Origin: Sphingomonas leidyi
GTDB taxonomy: Bacteria; Pseudomonadota; Alphaproteobacteria; Sphingomonadales; Sphingomonadaceae
DNA length: 64,000 nucleotides
Assembly: GCF_011761945.1 (NCBI RefSeq)
Contig: NZ_JAASQV010000004.1
Span: 245,232 to 309,231 of the forward strand
Direction: 5' to 3'
How positions within the stretch are numbered: position 1 is the stretch's first letter; each line of letters begins with the position of its first letter. Shown in pieces: positions 36,610-45,656 of the stretch. A program made the position numbers and the translations under genes. The notes beneath the pieces were generated by a model. The model saw only the letters and a program-made list of their open reading frames with translations. It ran no database searches and had not been told where the DNA came from.

Positions 36610-37446
36610 TCAGTGCTTAACGCCCGCCCATACCGAGCGATAGGCGCCATAGGTCAGGAACGCCGCGAAGATCAGGAAGCCCAGCACGGCGAGGCCCGCC
36701 GCATGGCGCGTCTCGAGCGTGGGTTCCGCCGTCCAGACCAGGAACGCCGCCACGTCTTCCGACATCTGCGGGATCGTCGCACGGGTGCCGTCCGAATAAT
36801 TGACCTGGCCGTCCTGGGTGAGCGGCGGCGGCATCGCGATGTTGAGGTTCGCGAAATAGGGGTTGAAGTGCATCCCGTCGGGCGTCTTGGCGAATTCCGG
36901 GAAGTGCTTCAGCGCCTCCGCCGACGGCTTCTCGTTATAGCCGGTCAGCAGCGAGTGGACATAGGCCGCGCCGTTATGCCGCGCCTTGGTGATCAGGCTC
37001 AGGTCCGGCGGCGTGCCGGTGCCGGGATAATAGACCTTGGGGAAGCGATCCGACGGCACATTGTCGCGCTCGCCCCAGGTGCCGCCCTTCTCGTCGAACA
37101 CCGGCTGCTTGGTGCCCCAGTCCTTGGCGATCTTCTTCACCTCGGCATCGGTATAGCCGAGGTCCTTCAGATTGCGGAACGAGACCAGGTTCAGCGAGTG
37201 GCAGGTCGAGCAGACATCCTTGTAGACGAGGAAGCCGCGCTGCAGCTGCCGCCGGTCGAACTTGCCGAGCAGCCCGTCCGAGGCGAGCTTCAGCGGCTCC
37301 GGATGCTTGTGCATCATGTGCTCGGCGGTTTCCGCCGGCGGCTCGTAGATCACGCCCTTGACCGAGCCGAAGAGCGCGATCGCCAGCACGAGGATGAAAG
37401 CACCGCCGACCAGGAACTTGATCGATTTGATGAACAGCGAAGTCAT
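36610..37446 (-). CDS. petC: Cytochrome c1 of the bc1 complex
   Basis: A 278-residue membrane-bound c-type cytochrome. An N-terminal membrane segment (FLVGGAFILVLAIALFGS) precedes the haem site CSTCH (79-83). A second, C-terminal membrane anchor (AGLAVLGFLIFAAFLTYGAY) is present, as is normal for alphaproteobacterial c1. The axial Met is probably in GMHFNPY or PMP-like segments. It is the third gene of petABC, 15 bases after petB. Confidence 0.95.
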   Translation of the reverse strand: MTSLFIKSIKFLVGGAFILVLAIALFGSVKGVIYEPPAETAEHMMHKHPEPLKLASDGLLGKFDRRQLQRGFLVYKDVCSTCHSLNLVSFRNLKDLGYTDAEVKKIAKDWGTKQPVFDEKGGTWGERDNVPSDRFPKVYYPGTGTPPDLSLITKARHNGAAYVHSLLTGYNEKPSAEALKHFPEFAKTPDGMHFNPYFANLNIAMPPPLTQDGQVNYSDGTRATIPQMSEDVAAFLVWTAEPTLETRHAAGLAVLGFLIFAAFLTYGAYRSVWAGVKH

Positions 37447-37461
37447 TGTTCCCAGTCCCCC

Positions 37462-38721
37462 TTACGCGCCGGTCTTGGCCAGCACGGCCTCGGTGATCGA
37501 GCCCGGCAGCGGCTTCGGCGTTTCCAGGTGCGAGATGATCGGCACGACGATCAGGAAGTGCGCGAAATAATAGGCTGCCGCGATCTGGCTGACGATCACA
37601 TAGAGCGGCTCTGCCGGCGAGCCGCCGCAATAGCCGAGCACCAGCACGTCCGCCACAAGCACCCAGAAGGCGATCCGGTACATCGGGCGATAGCTGCCCG
37701 AGCGCACCGGCGACTTGTCGAGCCAGGGCAGGAAGAACAGGAGCAGGATCGACCCGAACATCGCCAGCACGCCCCACAGCTTCGCCGGCAGGATGAAGTC
37801 CGCGGTGAAGGCGCGCAGGATCGCGTAGAACGGCCAGAAATACCATTCGGGGACGATGTGCGCCGGGGTGGAGAGCGGGTTGGCCGGGATGTAGTTGTCC
37901 GGATGGCCCAGCAGGTCCGGCGCGAAGAAGATCAGCGCCGAGAAGGCGATCAGGAAGACCACCACGCCCAGGCCGTCCTTCGCCGTGTAATAGGGATGGA
38001 ACGGCACGGTGTCCTGCTCGCCCTTCACCTCGACGCCCGTCGGGTTCGACGAACCCGGGATGTGCAGCGCCCAGATGTGGAGGATCACGGCGCCCGCGAT
38101 CACGAAGGGCAGCAGATAGTGCAGCGAGAAGAAGCGGTTCAGCGCCGCATCGTCCGGCGCATAGCCGCCGAGCAGCCAGATGCGCACCCAGTCGCCGACC
38201 ACCGGGATCGCCGAGAAGAAGCCGGTGATCACCTGCGCGCCCCAGAAGCTCATCTGCCCCCAGGGGAGCACATAGCCCATGAAGGCGGTGGCCATCAGCA
38301 GCAGGAAGATCACCACGCCGAGCAGCCACACCATCTCGCGCGGCGCCTTGTACGACCCGTAATAGAGGCCGCGGAACATGTGGATATAGATCACCACGAA
38401 GAACATCGAGGCGCCGTTGGCGTGGGCGAAGCGCAGGAACCAGCCCGCGTTCACGTCGCGCATGATGCCGACATTCACCGAATCGAAGGCGCCCGCGGCC
38501 GACGAATGGAAGTGCATCGCCAGCACGATGCCGGTGATCAGCTGGCAGACCAGCGCCACCCCGGCGAGCACGCCGAAATTCCACCAGTAATTGAGGTTGC
38601 GCGGCACCGGATAACCGGCGCCGACGGCGTTGTAGACGAAGCGCGGCAGGGGCAGACGCGAGTCCACCCACTGCATCAGCGGATGCTTCGGCTCATAATG
38701 CTTGGCCCAGGGAAAGCTCAT
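37462..38721 (-). CDS. petB: Cytochrome b of the bc1 complex
   Basis: A 419-residue protein with eight membrane segments. Haem-ligand His residues lie in the b-type segments (AMHFHSSA, FAHANGASMFF, HYLLPFVIAGAVILHIWALH); the Qo motif PEWYFWPFY is present. It oxidises ubiquinol and passes electrons to the Rieske protein and cytochrome c1. It starts 12 bases after petA. Confidence 0.96.
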   Translation of the reverse strand: MSFPWAKHYEPKHPLMQWVDSRLPLPRFVYNAVGAGYPVPRNLNYWWNFGVLAGVALVCQLITGIVLAMHFHSSAAGAFDSVNVGIMRDVNAGWFLRFAHANGASMFFVVIYIHMFRGLYYGSYKAPREMVWLLGVVIFLLLMATAFMGYVLPWGQMSFWGAQVITGFFSAIPVVGDWVRIWLLGGYAPDDAALNRFFSLHYLLPFVIAGAVILHIWALHIPGSSNPTGVEVKGEQDTVPFHPYYTAKDGLGVVVFLIAFSALIFFAPDLLGHPDNYIPANPLSTPAHIVPEWYFWPFYAILRAFTADFILPAKLWGVLAMFGSILLLFFLPWLDKSPVRSGSYRPMYRIAFWVLVADVLVLGYCGGSPAEPLYVIVSQIAAAYYFAHFLIVVPIISHLETPKPLPGSITEAVLAKTGA

Positions 38722-38733
38722 CGCGCTCTATCC

Positions 38734-39285
38734 TCACCCAACCACGACGACAGAGTCGGACGTGAAATTATATTTCGGAACCTCGAGGTTCTTCGGCGCC
38801 GGCCCCTGGCGGATGCGGCCGGCGGTATCATAGGCCGAGCCGTGGCAGGGGCAGAAATAGCCGCCGAACGGCCCGCGATTCTCGCCCTCGCCCGCGCCCA
38901 GCGGCACGCAGCCGAGATGGGTGCAGACGCCCAGCGTGATCAGCCAGTTGGTATGGCCCTTCGCCGTGCGCTGCTCGAGCGTCTGCGGATCGCGCAGGCT
39001 GGAGAGCGGCACCGCGTCCGCCTCGGCGATCTCCTTCGGCGTCAGGTTGCGCACGAACAGCGGCTGCTTGCGGAAGCTCGTCTTGATCGCCTGGCCCGGT
39101 TCGATCTTCGACACGTCCACCTCGGTGGTGGACTGTGCGAGCACATCGGCCGACGGGTTCATCGAATTGACGAGCGGCAGCACCACGACGCCCGCACCCA
39201 CAGCCGCCACCGAAACGGCGGCATATTGCAGATAATCGCGGCGGCGGGGATTTTCGAGACCGGCGAGATCGCCTTCAATTGCCAT
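38734..39285 (-). CDS. petA: Rieske iron-sulfur subunit of the bc1 complex
   Basis: A 183-residue protein. It has a Tat-like N-terminus (PRRRDYLQYAAVSVAAVGAG) and one anchor. The [2Fe-2S] ligands are CTHLGC (121-126) and CPCHGS (145-150). The chosen start, MAIEGDLAGLENPRRRDYLQ, is normal for the family. It is the first gene of petABC and is divergent from trmL, with about 200 bases in between and no obvious promoter motif. Confidence 0.95.
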   Translation of the reverse strand: MAIEGDLAGLENPRRRDYLQYAAVSVAAVGAGVVVLPLVNSMNPSADVLAQSTTEVDVSKIEPGQAIKTSFRKQPLFVRNLTPKEIAEADAVPLSSLRDPQTLEQRTAKGHTNWLITLGVCTHLGCVPLGAGEGENRGPFGGYFCPCHGSAYDTAGRIRQGPAPKNLEVPKYNFTSDSVVVVG

Positions 39286-39486
39286 GTTTACCCCTTGCAC
39301 TTCGAACTTGCCGCGGCGGACGCGCGGGTAGGACGTGACGCAGACACGGGCGCTAAGGCCCCCCTCGCGGCCCACCGGTGTCTCCCGGCTAAGCCAGCTG
39401 GCCTGATAGACGGCGCCCAAGCGCTTCGGCAACAGGGATTTTGAACGACTTGCTGCGCCGGGCGCGGGGACGCTAGGAGCGGCACC

Positions 39487-39936
39487 ATGCGACTAGCCCT
39501 GTTCGAGCCCGATATCGCCGGCAATGTGGGTGCCGTGCTGCGCCTCGGCGCCTGTTTCGGCGCGCCCGTGGATTTGATCGAACCGATGGGATTCGCCTGG
39601 AACGATGCGGCGCTGCGCCGCGCCGCGATGGACTATGGCGGCCAGGCCGATGTGATCCGCCATGTCGATTTCGATGCCTTCGCCGCAGGGCTGACCGGCC
39701 GGCTGGTGCTGTTCACCACCCGCGGCGCCGAGCGGCTGGACATCGCCCGCTTCCAGCCGGGCGACACCTTGCTGTTCGGATCGGAAAGCCGCGGCGCCCC
39801 CGATCACGTCCACGCCCGCGCCGATCTTGCCGTGCGCATTCCGATCCGGGCGGGGTTGCGCTCGCTGAACCTCGCCGTATCGGCGGGCATCGCACTCTCC
39901 GAGGCGCTCCGCCAGACCCAGGGCTATCCCGAATGA
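39487..39936 (+). CDS. trmL: tRNA (cytidine/uridine-34-2'-O)-methyltransferase
   Basis: A 149-residue SPOUT methyltransferase. The start LALFEPDIAGNVGAVLRLGACFG, the middle FGSESRGAPDHV, and IPIRAGLRSLNLAVSAGIALSEALRQ (the knotted SAM site) are all TrmL/SpoU features. It methylates the wobble ribose of leucine tRNAs. The stop overlaps hemF by four bases (ATGA). Confidence 0.92.
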   Translation: MRLALFEPDIAGNVGAVLRLGACFGAPVDLIEPMGFAWNDAALRRAAMDYGGQADVIRHVDFDAFAAGLTGRLVLFTTRGAERLDIARFQPGDTLLFGSESRGAPDHVHARADLAVRIPIRAGLRSLNLAVSAGIALSEALRQTQGYPE

Positions 39937-40775
39937 ACCGACTCGACGAACAGCAGCAGCGCGCCCGCACCTGGTTCGAGAGCCTGCGCACATCGATCTG
40001 CACCGCATTCGAGGCGATCGAGGCGGAAGCCGGATCGGACGCGCGCTTCGAATATATCCCCTGGGATCGCACCGATCCCTCGGGCGAGCCCGGCGGCGGC
40101 GGCGTGCGCGGCGTGATGAAGGGCAAGGTGTTCGAGAAGGTGGGCGTCAACGTCTCCACCGTCGGCGGCACGTTCGAGGGGGAATTCGCCAAGTCTATCC
40201 ACGGCGCCGGCGACGACCCCAAATTCTTCGCCACCGGCATCAGCCTGGTCGCGCACATGGCCAATCCGCACGTGCCCGCAGTGCATATGAACACGCGCTT
40301 CCTCACCACCACCAGGCGCTGGTTCGGCGGCGGGGCGGACCTGAACCCGCCCATCCCCTATGCAGAGGATACCGGCGAATTCCACGCCGCGCTCGCGGCC
40401 GCCTGCGATGCGCACGATCCCGAACATTATCCGCGCTTCAAGAAATGGGCGGACGAATATTTCTATATTCCGCACCGCAAGGCGCATCGCGGCGTGGGCG
40501 GGATCTTCTACGACCATCTGGAGAAGGACTGGGAGGCGGACTTCGCCTTCACCCAGGATGTCGGCCGGACGTTCCTGGACGTCTATCCCCGCATCGTGCG
40601 GCGGCGGATGGGCCTGCCCTTTGGCGAGGCCGAACGCCGGCAGCAGCTCGAATGGCGCGGCCGCTATGCCGAGTTCAACCTGATCTACGACCGGGGCACC
40701 CTGTTCGGGCTGAAGACCGGCGGCAATATCGACGCGATCCTGATGAGCCTGCCCCCGATGGCGGCGTGGAGCTGA
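39933..40775 (+). CDS. hemF: Oxygen-dependent coproporphyrinogen III oxidase
   Basis: A 280-residue enzyme that converts coproporphyrinogen III to protoporphyrinogen IX in haem synthesis. Signatures include GVRGVMKGKVFEKVGVNVS, HMNTRFLTT, RRWFGGGADLNPPIPY, then HRKAHRGVGGIFYDHLEKDWE and RGRYAEFNLIYDRGTLFGLKTGGNIDAILMSLPP. Length is normal. The next gene follows after two bases. Confidence 0.96.
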   Translation: MNRLDEQQQRARTWFESLRTSICTAFEAIEAEAGSDARFEYIPWDRTDPSGEPGGGGVRGVMKGKVFEKVGVNVSTVGGTFEGEFAKSIHGAGDDPKFFATGISLVAHMANPHVPAVHMNTRFLTTTRRWFGGGADLNPPIPYAEDTGEFHAALAAACDAHDPEHYPRFKKWADEYFYIPHRKAHRGVGGIFYDHLEKDWEADFAFTQDVGRTFLDVYPRIVRRRMGLPFGEAERRQQLEWRGRYAEFNLIYDRGTLFGLKTGGNIDAILMSLPPMAAWS

Positions 40776-40777
40776 GC

Positions 40778-41377
40778 ATGGGCCTGATTCCCGTCGCCGA
40801 CGACCAGGTCGCCACCATCGTCACCGCGCTCGAGATGCTGGCCCGCCCGCGGCCCCGGCCCCTGCCCGATTCGCCGCTGCGGCTGGTGCGCTGGCCCACG
40901 CCCGATCCGGCCAGGTATCGCGCGCTGTTCCGGCGCGTCGGCGAGCCCTGGCTCTGGTTCTCGCGGCTCGTGATGGACGCGGAGCGCCTGGCCGCGATCC
41001 TCCACGACCCCGGGATCCATGTCTTCGCGGTGGTCGATCGCGCGGGGATCGAAGTCGGCATGCTCGAGCTCGATTTCCGCACCGAGGCGACTTGCGAGCT
41101 GGGCTTTGTCGGGCTGGTGCCCGAGCTGGCGGGCAAGGGGCATGGCGGCTGGCTGATGGCGCAGGCGCTGACGCTCGCCTGGACGCCGGACGTGACGCGC
41201 GTCTGGGTGCACACCTGCACGCTCGACCATCCGGGCGCGCTCGGCTTCTACCGCAAGCATGGCTTCGTGCCCTACAAGCGCACGGTGGAGACGTTCGCCG
41301 ATCCGCGGCTGGCGGGCGTGCTGGCGCCCGGCGCCGCGCCTCAGATCCCCTGCCTGGGCGCCCCGGCCAGCCGATAG
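40778..41377 (+). CDS. GNAT-family N-acetyltransferase
   Basis: A 199-residue acetyltransferase. The acetyl-CoA loop region reads VPELAGKGHGGWLMAQALTLAW, and HPGALGFYRKHGFVPYKR is the C-terminal GNAT motif. The acceptor is unknown. It starts two bases after hemF. Its last 37 bases overlap the convergent membrane protein gene, both frames remaining open, which is unusual here. Confidence 0.85.
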   Translation: MGLIPVADDQVATIVTALEMLARPRPRPLPDSPLRLVRWPTPDPARYRALFRRVGEPWLWFSRLVMDAERLAAILHDPGIHVFAVVDRAGIEVGMLELDFRTEATCELGFVGLVPELAGKGHGGWLMAQALTLAWTPDVTRVWVHTCTLDHPGALGFYRKHGFVPYKRTVETFADPRLAGVLAPGAAPQIPCLGAPASR

Positions 41378-42081
41378 GCGGCGATGCGGATCAGCGCGAG
41401 CGCGACCCAGGCGCCGCCGCCGAGCAGCGCGGTGACGAGATAGGAGACGGGCGCAACCGCCTGCGCGCCGCCAATGAGCGCGGCGATGGTCCCCAATATC
41501 CCGCCGGTGAGGATCACCAGCCCGAACGCCAGGAACATCGTCATCGATGCCAGGCCCAGCAGCGCGAAGCCCGTGAGGCCGGCGCTGCGCCGCCATCCCT
41601 CGCGAAAGGCGCCCAGCACGCCCGCGGCCGGATCGGCGGCCAGGGCGGGCCCCGCCAGCCAGGTCCGCGCCACCACGAACAGGCCGGGGATCACGAACAG
41701 CGAAAGGCCGAAGGAAAAGAGCAGCCCGGCGATCAGGTTGAGCACGAAGAAGGCGGCGAAGCGCTTCAGCGTGATCAGCAGCACTTCGCCGAGCGTGCGC
41801 CCGCCGCCCTGGAGATAGAGGTTGAATATCGCGAAGGTGCCGAATTCAATGGCGATGTTGATCGCAAGGATCGCCGGCAGATTGGCGGTATAAAAGGCCG
41901 TCAGCGCCTGGCGCAGCTTCTCGGGGTCCTCGGTGGCCGGCAGCGCGAGCCCCGCGAGGAGCAGCGCCGCGCCCAGCATGGGCACCACGAAGAACATGCC
42001 CGCCAGCGCCACGAGGAGTTCGCGCTCGGCGCGCCACAGGGTGACGGCATCGGCGAGGATGCCGCGGCTGGTAAGGCTCAT
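41341..42081 (-). CDS. Polytopic membrane protein, paralogue of its neighbour
   Basis: A 246-residue protein with about six membrane segments (LLVALAGMFFVVPMLGAALLLAGLAL, FFVLNLIAGLLFSFGLSLFVIPGLFVVA). The motif FGLSLFVIPGLFVVARTWLAGPALA and the general layout match the glycerophosphodiester-phosphodiesterase membrane-domain-like family, as in the next gene. Function unknown. The ATG overlaps the stop of the upstream gene by four bases. Its 3' end overlaps the acetyltransferase gene by 37 bases. Confidence 0.75.
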   Translation of the reverse strand: MSLTSRGILADAVTLWRAERELLVALAGMFFVVPMLGAALLLAGLALPATEDPEKLRQALTAFYTANLPAILAINIAIEFGTFAIFNLYLQGGGRTLGEVLLITLKRFAAFFVLNLIAGLLFSFGLSLFVIPGLFVVARTWLAGPALAADPAAGVLGAFREGWRRSAGLTGFALLGLASMTMFLAFGLVILTGGILGTIAALIGGAQAVAPVSYLVTALLGGGAWVALALIRIAAYRLAGAPRQGI

Positions 42082-42911
42082 GCCCGGAACGCGCCTTCGC
42101 GCAGCCCGGCATCGGCCGCCAGGGCGAGATAGAGCTTGGCGGTGAAGGCGGGCACCAGCACGGTGAAGCCGGTCTGCACCGCGGCGACCACGATCGAAGT
42201 GAGCACGCCGGCCAGCGTGATCCCCTCCGCCGGGCCGCCGGTGACGAGCGCGAAGATGCTGCCGAACACCATGTTGGCGGCGAGCATGGAAACCCAGGAG
42301 ACGAGCGCGAAGAGCAGGATCACGCCGATGATTCGCCAGGTCATGCCACGGGTGAGCTTCCACGACTGGCGAAGCGCGGAGAACATCCGCTTCTCGCGCA
42401 CGATCACCGGATTGGTGACGAACAGCCGCGCGCCGACCCACAGGAGCAATGCGACCAGCACCAGCCCGTAGAGCGCGATGCCGCCGGCGATCTGCGGGCC
42501 GAGCCCGACATTGGCGCCGCGCGCGATCTCCATCAGGTCGTAGCCGTTCAGCTGCAGCGCCAGCGGGATCGGCAGCACCAGCACGAACATCACCGCGAAC
42601 AGCAGCACCGAGACCGCGAGCGCCGGCAGCAGCCGGTCCCGCCCGATCACGCCGGCGCCGCGCACGCTCGCCATGTCGAGCGCCATCGCCGAGATGGTGA
42701 GCGAGCCCCAGAGCGAGAGGATGCCGAAGGCGAGCTGGACAAGGTAGAGCGACAGCACCAGCCCGGGGCTCCCCCCGGTCTTGGCCGCCTGGAAGCTGCC
42801 CTCGATCGAGGCCGGCACGAAGAAGGCGAGCAGCGCCACGGGCAGGATCGCGCCCAGATTGTCGCTCAGAAACTCCGCCGTCCGATCCCAGACGGTGCCC
42901 ATCTTCGCCAT
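42078..42911 (-). CDS. Polytopic membrane protein of the same family
   Basis: A 277-residue protein with about six membrane segments. It shares its layout with the following gene, including LVLVALLLWVGARLFVTNPVIVREKRMFSALRQSWKLTRG, typical of the glycerophosphoryl diester phosphodiesterase membrane-domain family. The two are probably partners or a duplicated pair. It is divergent from lipB. Confidence 0.8.
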   Translation of the reverse strand: MAKMGTVWDRTAEFLSDNLGAILPVALLAFFVPASIEGSFQAAKTGGSPGLVLSLYLVQLAFGILSLWGSLTISAMALDMASVRGAGVIGRDRLLPALAVSVLLFAVMFVLVLPIPLALQLNGYDLMEIARGANVGLGPQIAGGIALYGLVLVALLLWVGARLFVTNPVIVREKRMFSALRQSWKLTRGMTWRIIGVILLFALVSWVSMLAANMVFGSIFALVTGGPAEGITLAGVLTSIVVAAVQTGFTVLVPAFTAKLYLALAADAGLREGAFRA

Positions 42912-42999
42912 GCGCCCGATGTCCTCCCTCCAACCGGTGTTAGCGGGCGCGCATTATGTTGCCAATGCTTGCGCAATCGCTTTCGGATGCGCAATTCGC

Positions 43000-43647
43000 A
43001 TGCCGATGGACCAGGATATCGAATGGCGGGTCGCGCCGGAGCCGATCGAATATGGCGCCGCGCTGACCGAGATGGAGGCGCATGTCGCGGCGCTGACCGC
43101 CGGCACCGCGCCCGAACGCATCTGGCTGCTCGAGCATCCGAGCGTCTACACCGCCGGCACCAGCGCCACCGATGCGGGCGAGCTGATCGACCCGCGCTTC
43201 CCCGTGTTCCGCACCGGGCGCGGCGGCCGCTACACCTATCATGGGCCCGGCCAGCGTATCGGCTATCTGATGCTCGACCTGCGCCGGCGGAAGCGCGACG
43301 TGCGCGGCTATGTCCATGCCGTGGAAGGCTGGGTGATCGCCGCGCTGGGCGAGCTGGGGATCGAGGCGTTCCGCGCCGAGGGGCGGATCGGCATATGGAC
43401 GCTCGACCAGACCGGCCGGGAAGCCAAGATCGGCGCGATCGGCGTACGCATCCGGCAATGGGTGACCATGCATGGCTTCGCAGTGAATCTCTCGCCGAAC
43501 CTGAGCGATTTCGGCGGAATCGTCCCGTGCGGCATCGCCGAGTTCCCCGTCACCAGCGCGGCCGCGCTCGGCAAGCCGGTAACATCCCGGCAATTCGATT
43601 CGGCGCTCCATGCCACATTTTTGCCATTTTTGGACGCTCTCACCTGA
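43000..43647 (+). CDS. lipB: Octanoyltransferase (lipoate synthesis)
   Basis: A 215-residue enzyme that moves an octanoyl group from acyl carrier protein to lipoyl domains. Signatures: LLEHPSVYTAGTSA, RGGRYTYHGPGQRIGYLMLDL, GREAKIGAIGVRI (Lys), WVTMHGFAVNLSPNL and the catalytic Cys in FGGIVPCGIAEFPVTS. Starts at 43000 and 43006 are both possible. Confidence 0.95.
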   Translation: MPMDQDIEWRVAPEPIEYGAALTEMEAHVAALTAGTAPERIWLLEHPSVYTAGTSATDAGELIDPRFPVFRTGRGGRYTYHGPGQRIGYLMLDLRRRKRDVRGYVHAVEGWVIAALGELGIEAFRAEGRIGIWTLDQTGREAKIGAIGVRIRQWVTMHGFAVNLSPNLSDFGGIVPCGIAEFPVTSAAALGKPVTSRQFDSALHATFLPFLDALT

Positions 43648-43666
43648 GCGCAGGTCAAATCGAGTC

Positions 43667-43695
43667 TTGAGGGGTTTGCCCGAACCGTCTAATGT
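43667..43695 (+). promoter_or_regulatory. Sigma-70-like promoter of the small Thr-rich lipoprotein
   Basis: TTGAGG, a 17-base spacer and TAATGT lie 67 bases before the ATG. A ribosome binding site AGGGAG at 43748-43753 completes the unit. Confidence 0.55.
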
Positions 43696-43761
43696 CCACT
43701 CCGGTTTGGGTATTAAACGGCGTAACCGTAATCCAAATCCATTATCTAGGGAGCTTTCTAC

Positions 43762-43998
43762 ATGCGTGCAGTCATTTCGAAGATCGTTGCGGGCTCGATG
43801 ATCGCCGGCGCGGCCCTCCTGGCCTCGGCGTGCACCAGCAACGAGTCGACCAACGTGACCAACACCACCGAAGTCGTTCCGACCGAGAACGTGACCACCG
43901 ACACCATGGTGACCAACATCGACGCCGCCGCCACCGAGAACGGCGCCGTGGTCGAGAACGCCACCACCGTCGAGACCAACACCACCAACGCGCACTGA
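43762..43998 (+). CDS. Small Thr/Asn/Val-rich lipoprotein
   Basis: A 78-residue lipoprotein with signal peptide and lipobox (LLASAC). The mature 55 residues are almost all Thr, Asn, Val, Glu and Ala (TNVTNTTEVVPTENVTTD), a low-complexity composition seen in short surface lipoproteins. The function is unknown. It has its own promoter, a strong ribosome binding site and a terminator, which suggests high expression. Confidence 0.8.
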   Translation: MRAVISKIVAGSMIAGAALLASACTSNESTNVTNTTEVVPTENVTTDTMVTNIDAAATENGAVVENATTVETNTTNAH

Positions 43999-44024
43999 TC
44001 GCGCGCCCGGTAGGGTGTTTGAAG

Positions 44025-44058
44025 AAAGGGCCGTCCGGGCGACCGGGCGGCCCTTTTC
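44025..44058 (+). terminator. Intrinsic terminator of the Thr-rich lipoprotein gene
   Basis: AAAGGGCCGTCCGG and CCGGGCGGCCCTTTT form a long stem around a 4-nt loop, ending in a T run, 27 bases after the stop. Confidence 0.8.
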
Positions 44059-44180
44059 GCTTGCCGATTTGCGATGAAATGCCGGCATGGCACGGCCCGG
44101 ATGGTAAAAAAGGGCTTCAACCCGGACTCGGAACGCCGTAACCCGTGCGCACGGGGTCAACTGGTAGTTTTCGAGGCAGC

Positions 44181-44861
44181 ATGTTCGCATCGCGTATCGC
44201 ACTTGTGCTGGCCGGGGGGATCGGCCTGTTCGGATCCGCGCCGGCTTCGGCGCAATTCTTCCTCAAGCCCGCCAATCTCGAGAGCGGGCGAGTCACCGGC
44301 GCCGAGCCGGGCATGACCGGCCCGGCGCTGCCGGGCGCCACCGCCGCCGAGCTGCGCGCCGCGCTCGCCTGGAACCTGCGCGCCGCGCTCAACGTCGCGG
44401 CGCTCCAGTGCCAGTTCGAGCCGACGCTGTTGTCGGTCGACAACTACAATTCGCTGATCAAGGATCACGCGATCGAACTGCGTGATTCCTACGCTGTGCT
44501 CGAGAAATATTTTGAACGAGCATACAAGAACAAGAAGCAGGGCCAGCTTGAGCTCGACAAGTACGGCACCCGCATCTACTCGGGCTTCTCGACTGTTCAG
44601 GGGCAGCTTTCTTTCTGCCAGACGGCGGCCGCAATCGGCCATGATGCCGTCTTCGTGAAGCCGGGCAAGTTCGGTGACCTGGCACAGGACCGGATCAAGG
44701 AACTCCGTGCCAGCCTGGGCCCCTGGGGCGAGCAATATCGTCCGTCGGGCTATATCGTCACCGGCATGTACGGCGTGAAGATGCCGCCCTTCGGCAACGA
44801 CAAGTGCTGGAAGAAGGGCCAGTATCAGGTCAAGAAGTGCGGCCCGCTGCTGATCGATTGA
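44181..44861 (+). CDS. Secreted hypothetical protein
   Basis: A 226-residue protein with signal peptide (FASRIALVLAGGIGLFGSAPASA). The mature domain has a pattern of helices and four conserved-looking cysteines (ALQCQFEP, LSFCQTAAA, NDKCWKKG, VKKCGPL), suggesting two disulfides, plus SVDNYNSLIKDHAIELRDSY. I know of no assigned function. The start was set at the signal peptide. A terminator follows. Confidence 0.75.
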   Translation: MFASRIALVLAGGIGLFGSAPASAQFFLKPANLESGRVTGAEPGMTGPALPGATAAELRAALAWNLRAALNVAALQCQFEPTLLSVDNYNSLIKDHAIELRDSYAVLEKYFERAYKNKKQGQLELDKYGTRIYSGFSTVQGQLSFCQTAAAIGHDAVFVKPGKFGDLAQDRIKELRASLGPWGEQYRPSGYIVTGMYGVKMPPFGNDKCWKKGQYQVKKCGPLLID

Positions 44862-44873
44862 GTTCGGGTGCCT

Positions 44874-44894
44874 CCCCCTCCTGAAAGGGAGGGG
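44874..44894. repeat. CCCCTCC/GGAGGGG hairpin repeat
   Basis: CCCCCTCC-TGAAAG-GGAGGGG directly after the secreted protein gene. It is the common CCTCC...GGAGG intergenic hairpin also seen in variants at 21934, 49371 and 54902. Confidence 0.45.
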
Positions 44895-44910
44895 CCAGGG
44901 GCGCGTTTGA

Positions 44911-44938
44911 AAGGGCCGGGCCCGATGCCCGGCCTTTT
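44911..44938 (+). terminator. Intrinsic terminator
   Basis: AAGGGCCGGGC and GCCCGGCCTTTT form a stem with one bulged G and a loop of five, ending in T's. It ends the secreted-protein transcript. Confidence 0.75.
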
Positions 44939-45011
44939 CCGTTTTCGGCTACCGCCCCCGCCTGGCGCGCCGCGTTCGCGCGCCCTCCCAGCTGGGCGAG
45001 CGAGGCCGCTC

Positions 45012-45644
45012 CTAGCGCAGGCCCAGCATCTTGTGCGTCTGGAGCGTCAGCCGCCATTTCGGCCGGTCCATCGCAAAGGCGATCGCGGCCTCGATATTCT
45101 CCTGCGCTGCCGCGCTGTCCATCGGCTGGATGAGGAAGTTGGCGAAATCCCAGCCCTCGAGCATCTCGACATCGGTGCCGGGCTGCGGCCAGACCAGCTT
45201 GAGCTCGTCGCCGGCGCGCTGGACGACTTCGCTGCCCGCCTTGGGGCTGATGCACACCCAGTCGATTCCCGGATGCACCGGCAGGGTGCCGTTGCTCTCG
45301 ATCGCGATGCGGAAGCCGCGGCCGTGGAGCGCATCGACCAGCGCATCGTCCACCTGGAGCATCGGCTCGCCGCCGGTGAGCACGGCGAAGCGCGCCTCCG
45401 CCCCCTCGCCCCAATGCCCGGCCACCGCGTCGGCCAGCGCAGCGGCATCGGCGAACTTGCCGCCACCCAGCCCGTCGGTGCCGACGAAATCGGTGTCGCA
45501 GAACCGGCAGACCGCGCCGGCCCGGTCGGCCTCGCGCCCGGTCCACAGATTGCACCCGGCGAAGCGCACGAACACCGCCCGCGCGCCGGCATTCACGCCT
45601 TCGCCCTGAAGGGTGAGGAACATTTCCTTAACGCTATAGGTCAT
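45012..45644 (-). CDS. queE: 7-carboxy-7-deazaguanine synthase
   Basis: A 210-residue radical-SAM enzyme that turns 6-carboxytetrahydropterin into 7-carboxy-7-deazaguanine for queuosine synthesis. Its cluster motif is the CX14CX2C type (C31, C46, C49), typical of proteobacterial QueE. GGEPMLQ and ESNGT follow as SAM-binding landmarks. It lies 12 bases after queC. QueD and QueF genes are not in this window. Confidence 0.94.
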   Translation of the reverse strand: MTYSVKEMFLTLQGEGVNAGARAVFVRFAGCNLWTGREADRAGAVCRFCDTDFVGTDGLGGGKFADAAALADAVAGHWGEGAEARFAVLTGGEPMLQVDDALVDALHGRGFRIAIESNGTLPVHPGIDWVCISPKAGSEVVQRAGDELKLVWPQPGTDVEMLEGWDFANFLIQPMDSAAAQENIEAAIAFAMDRPKWRLTLQTHKMLGLR

Positions 45645-45656
45645 GGCCCCGGATCC

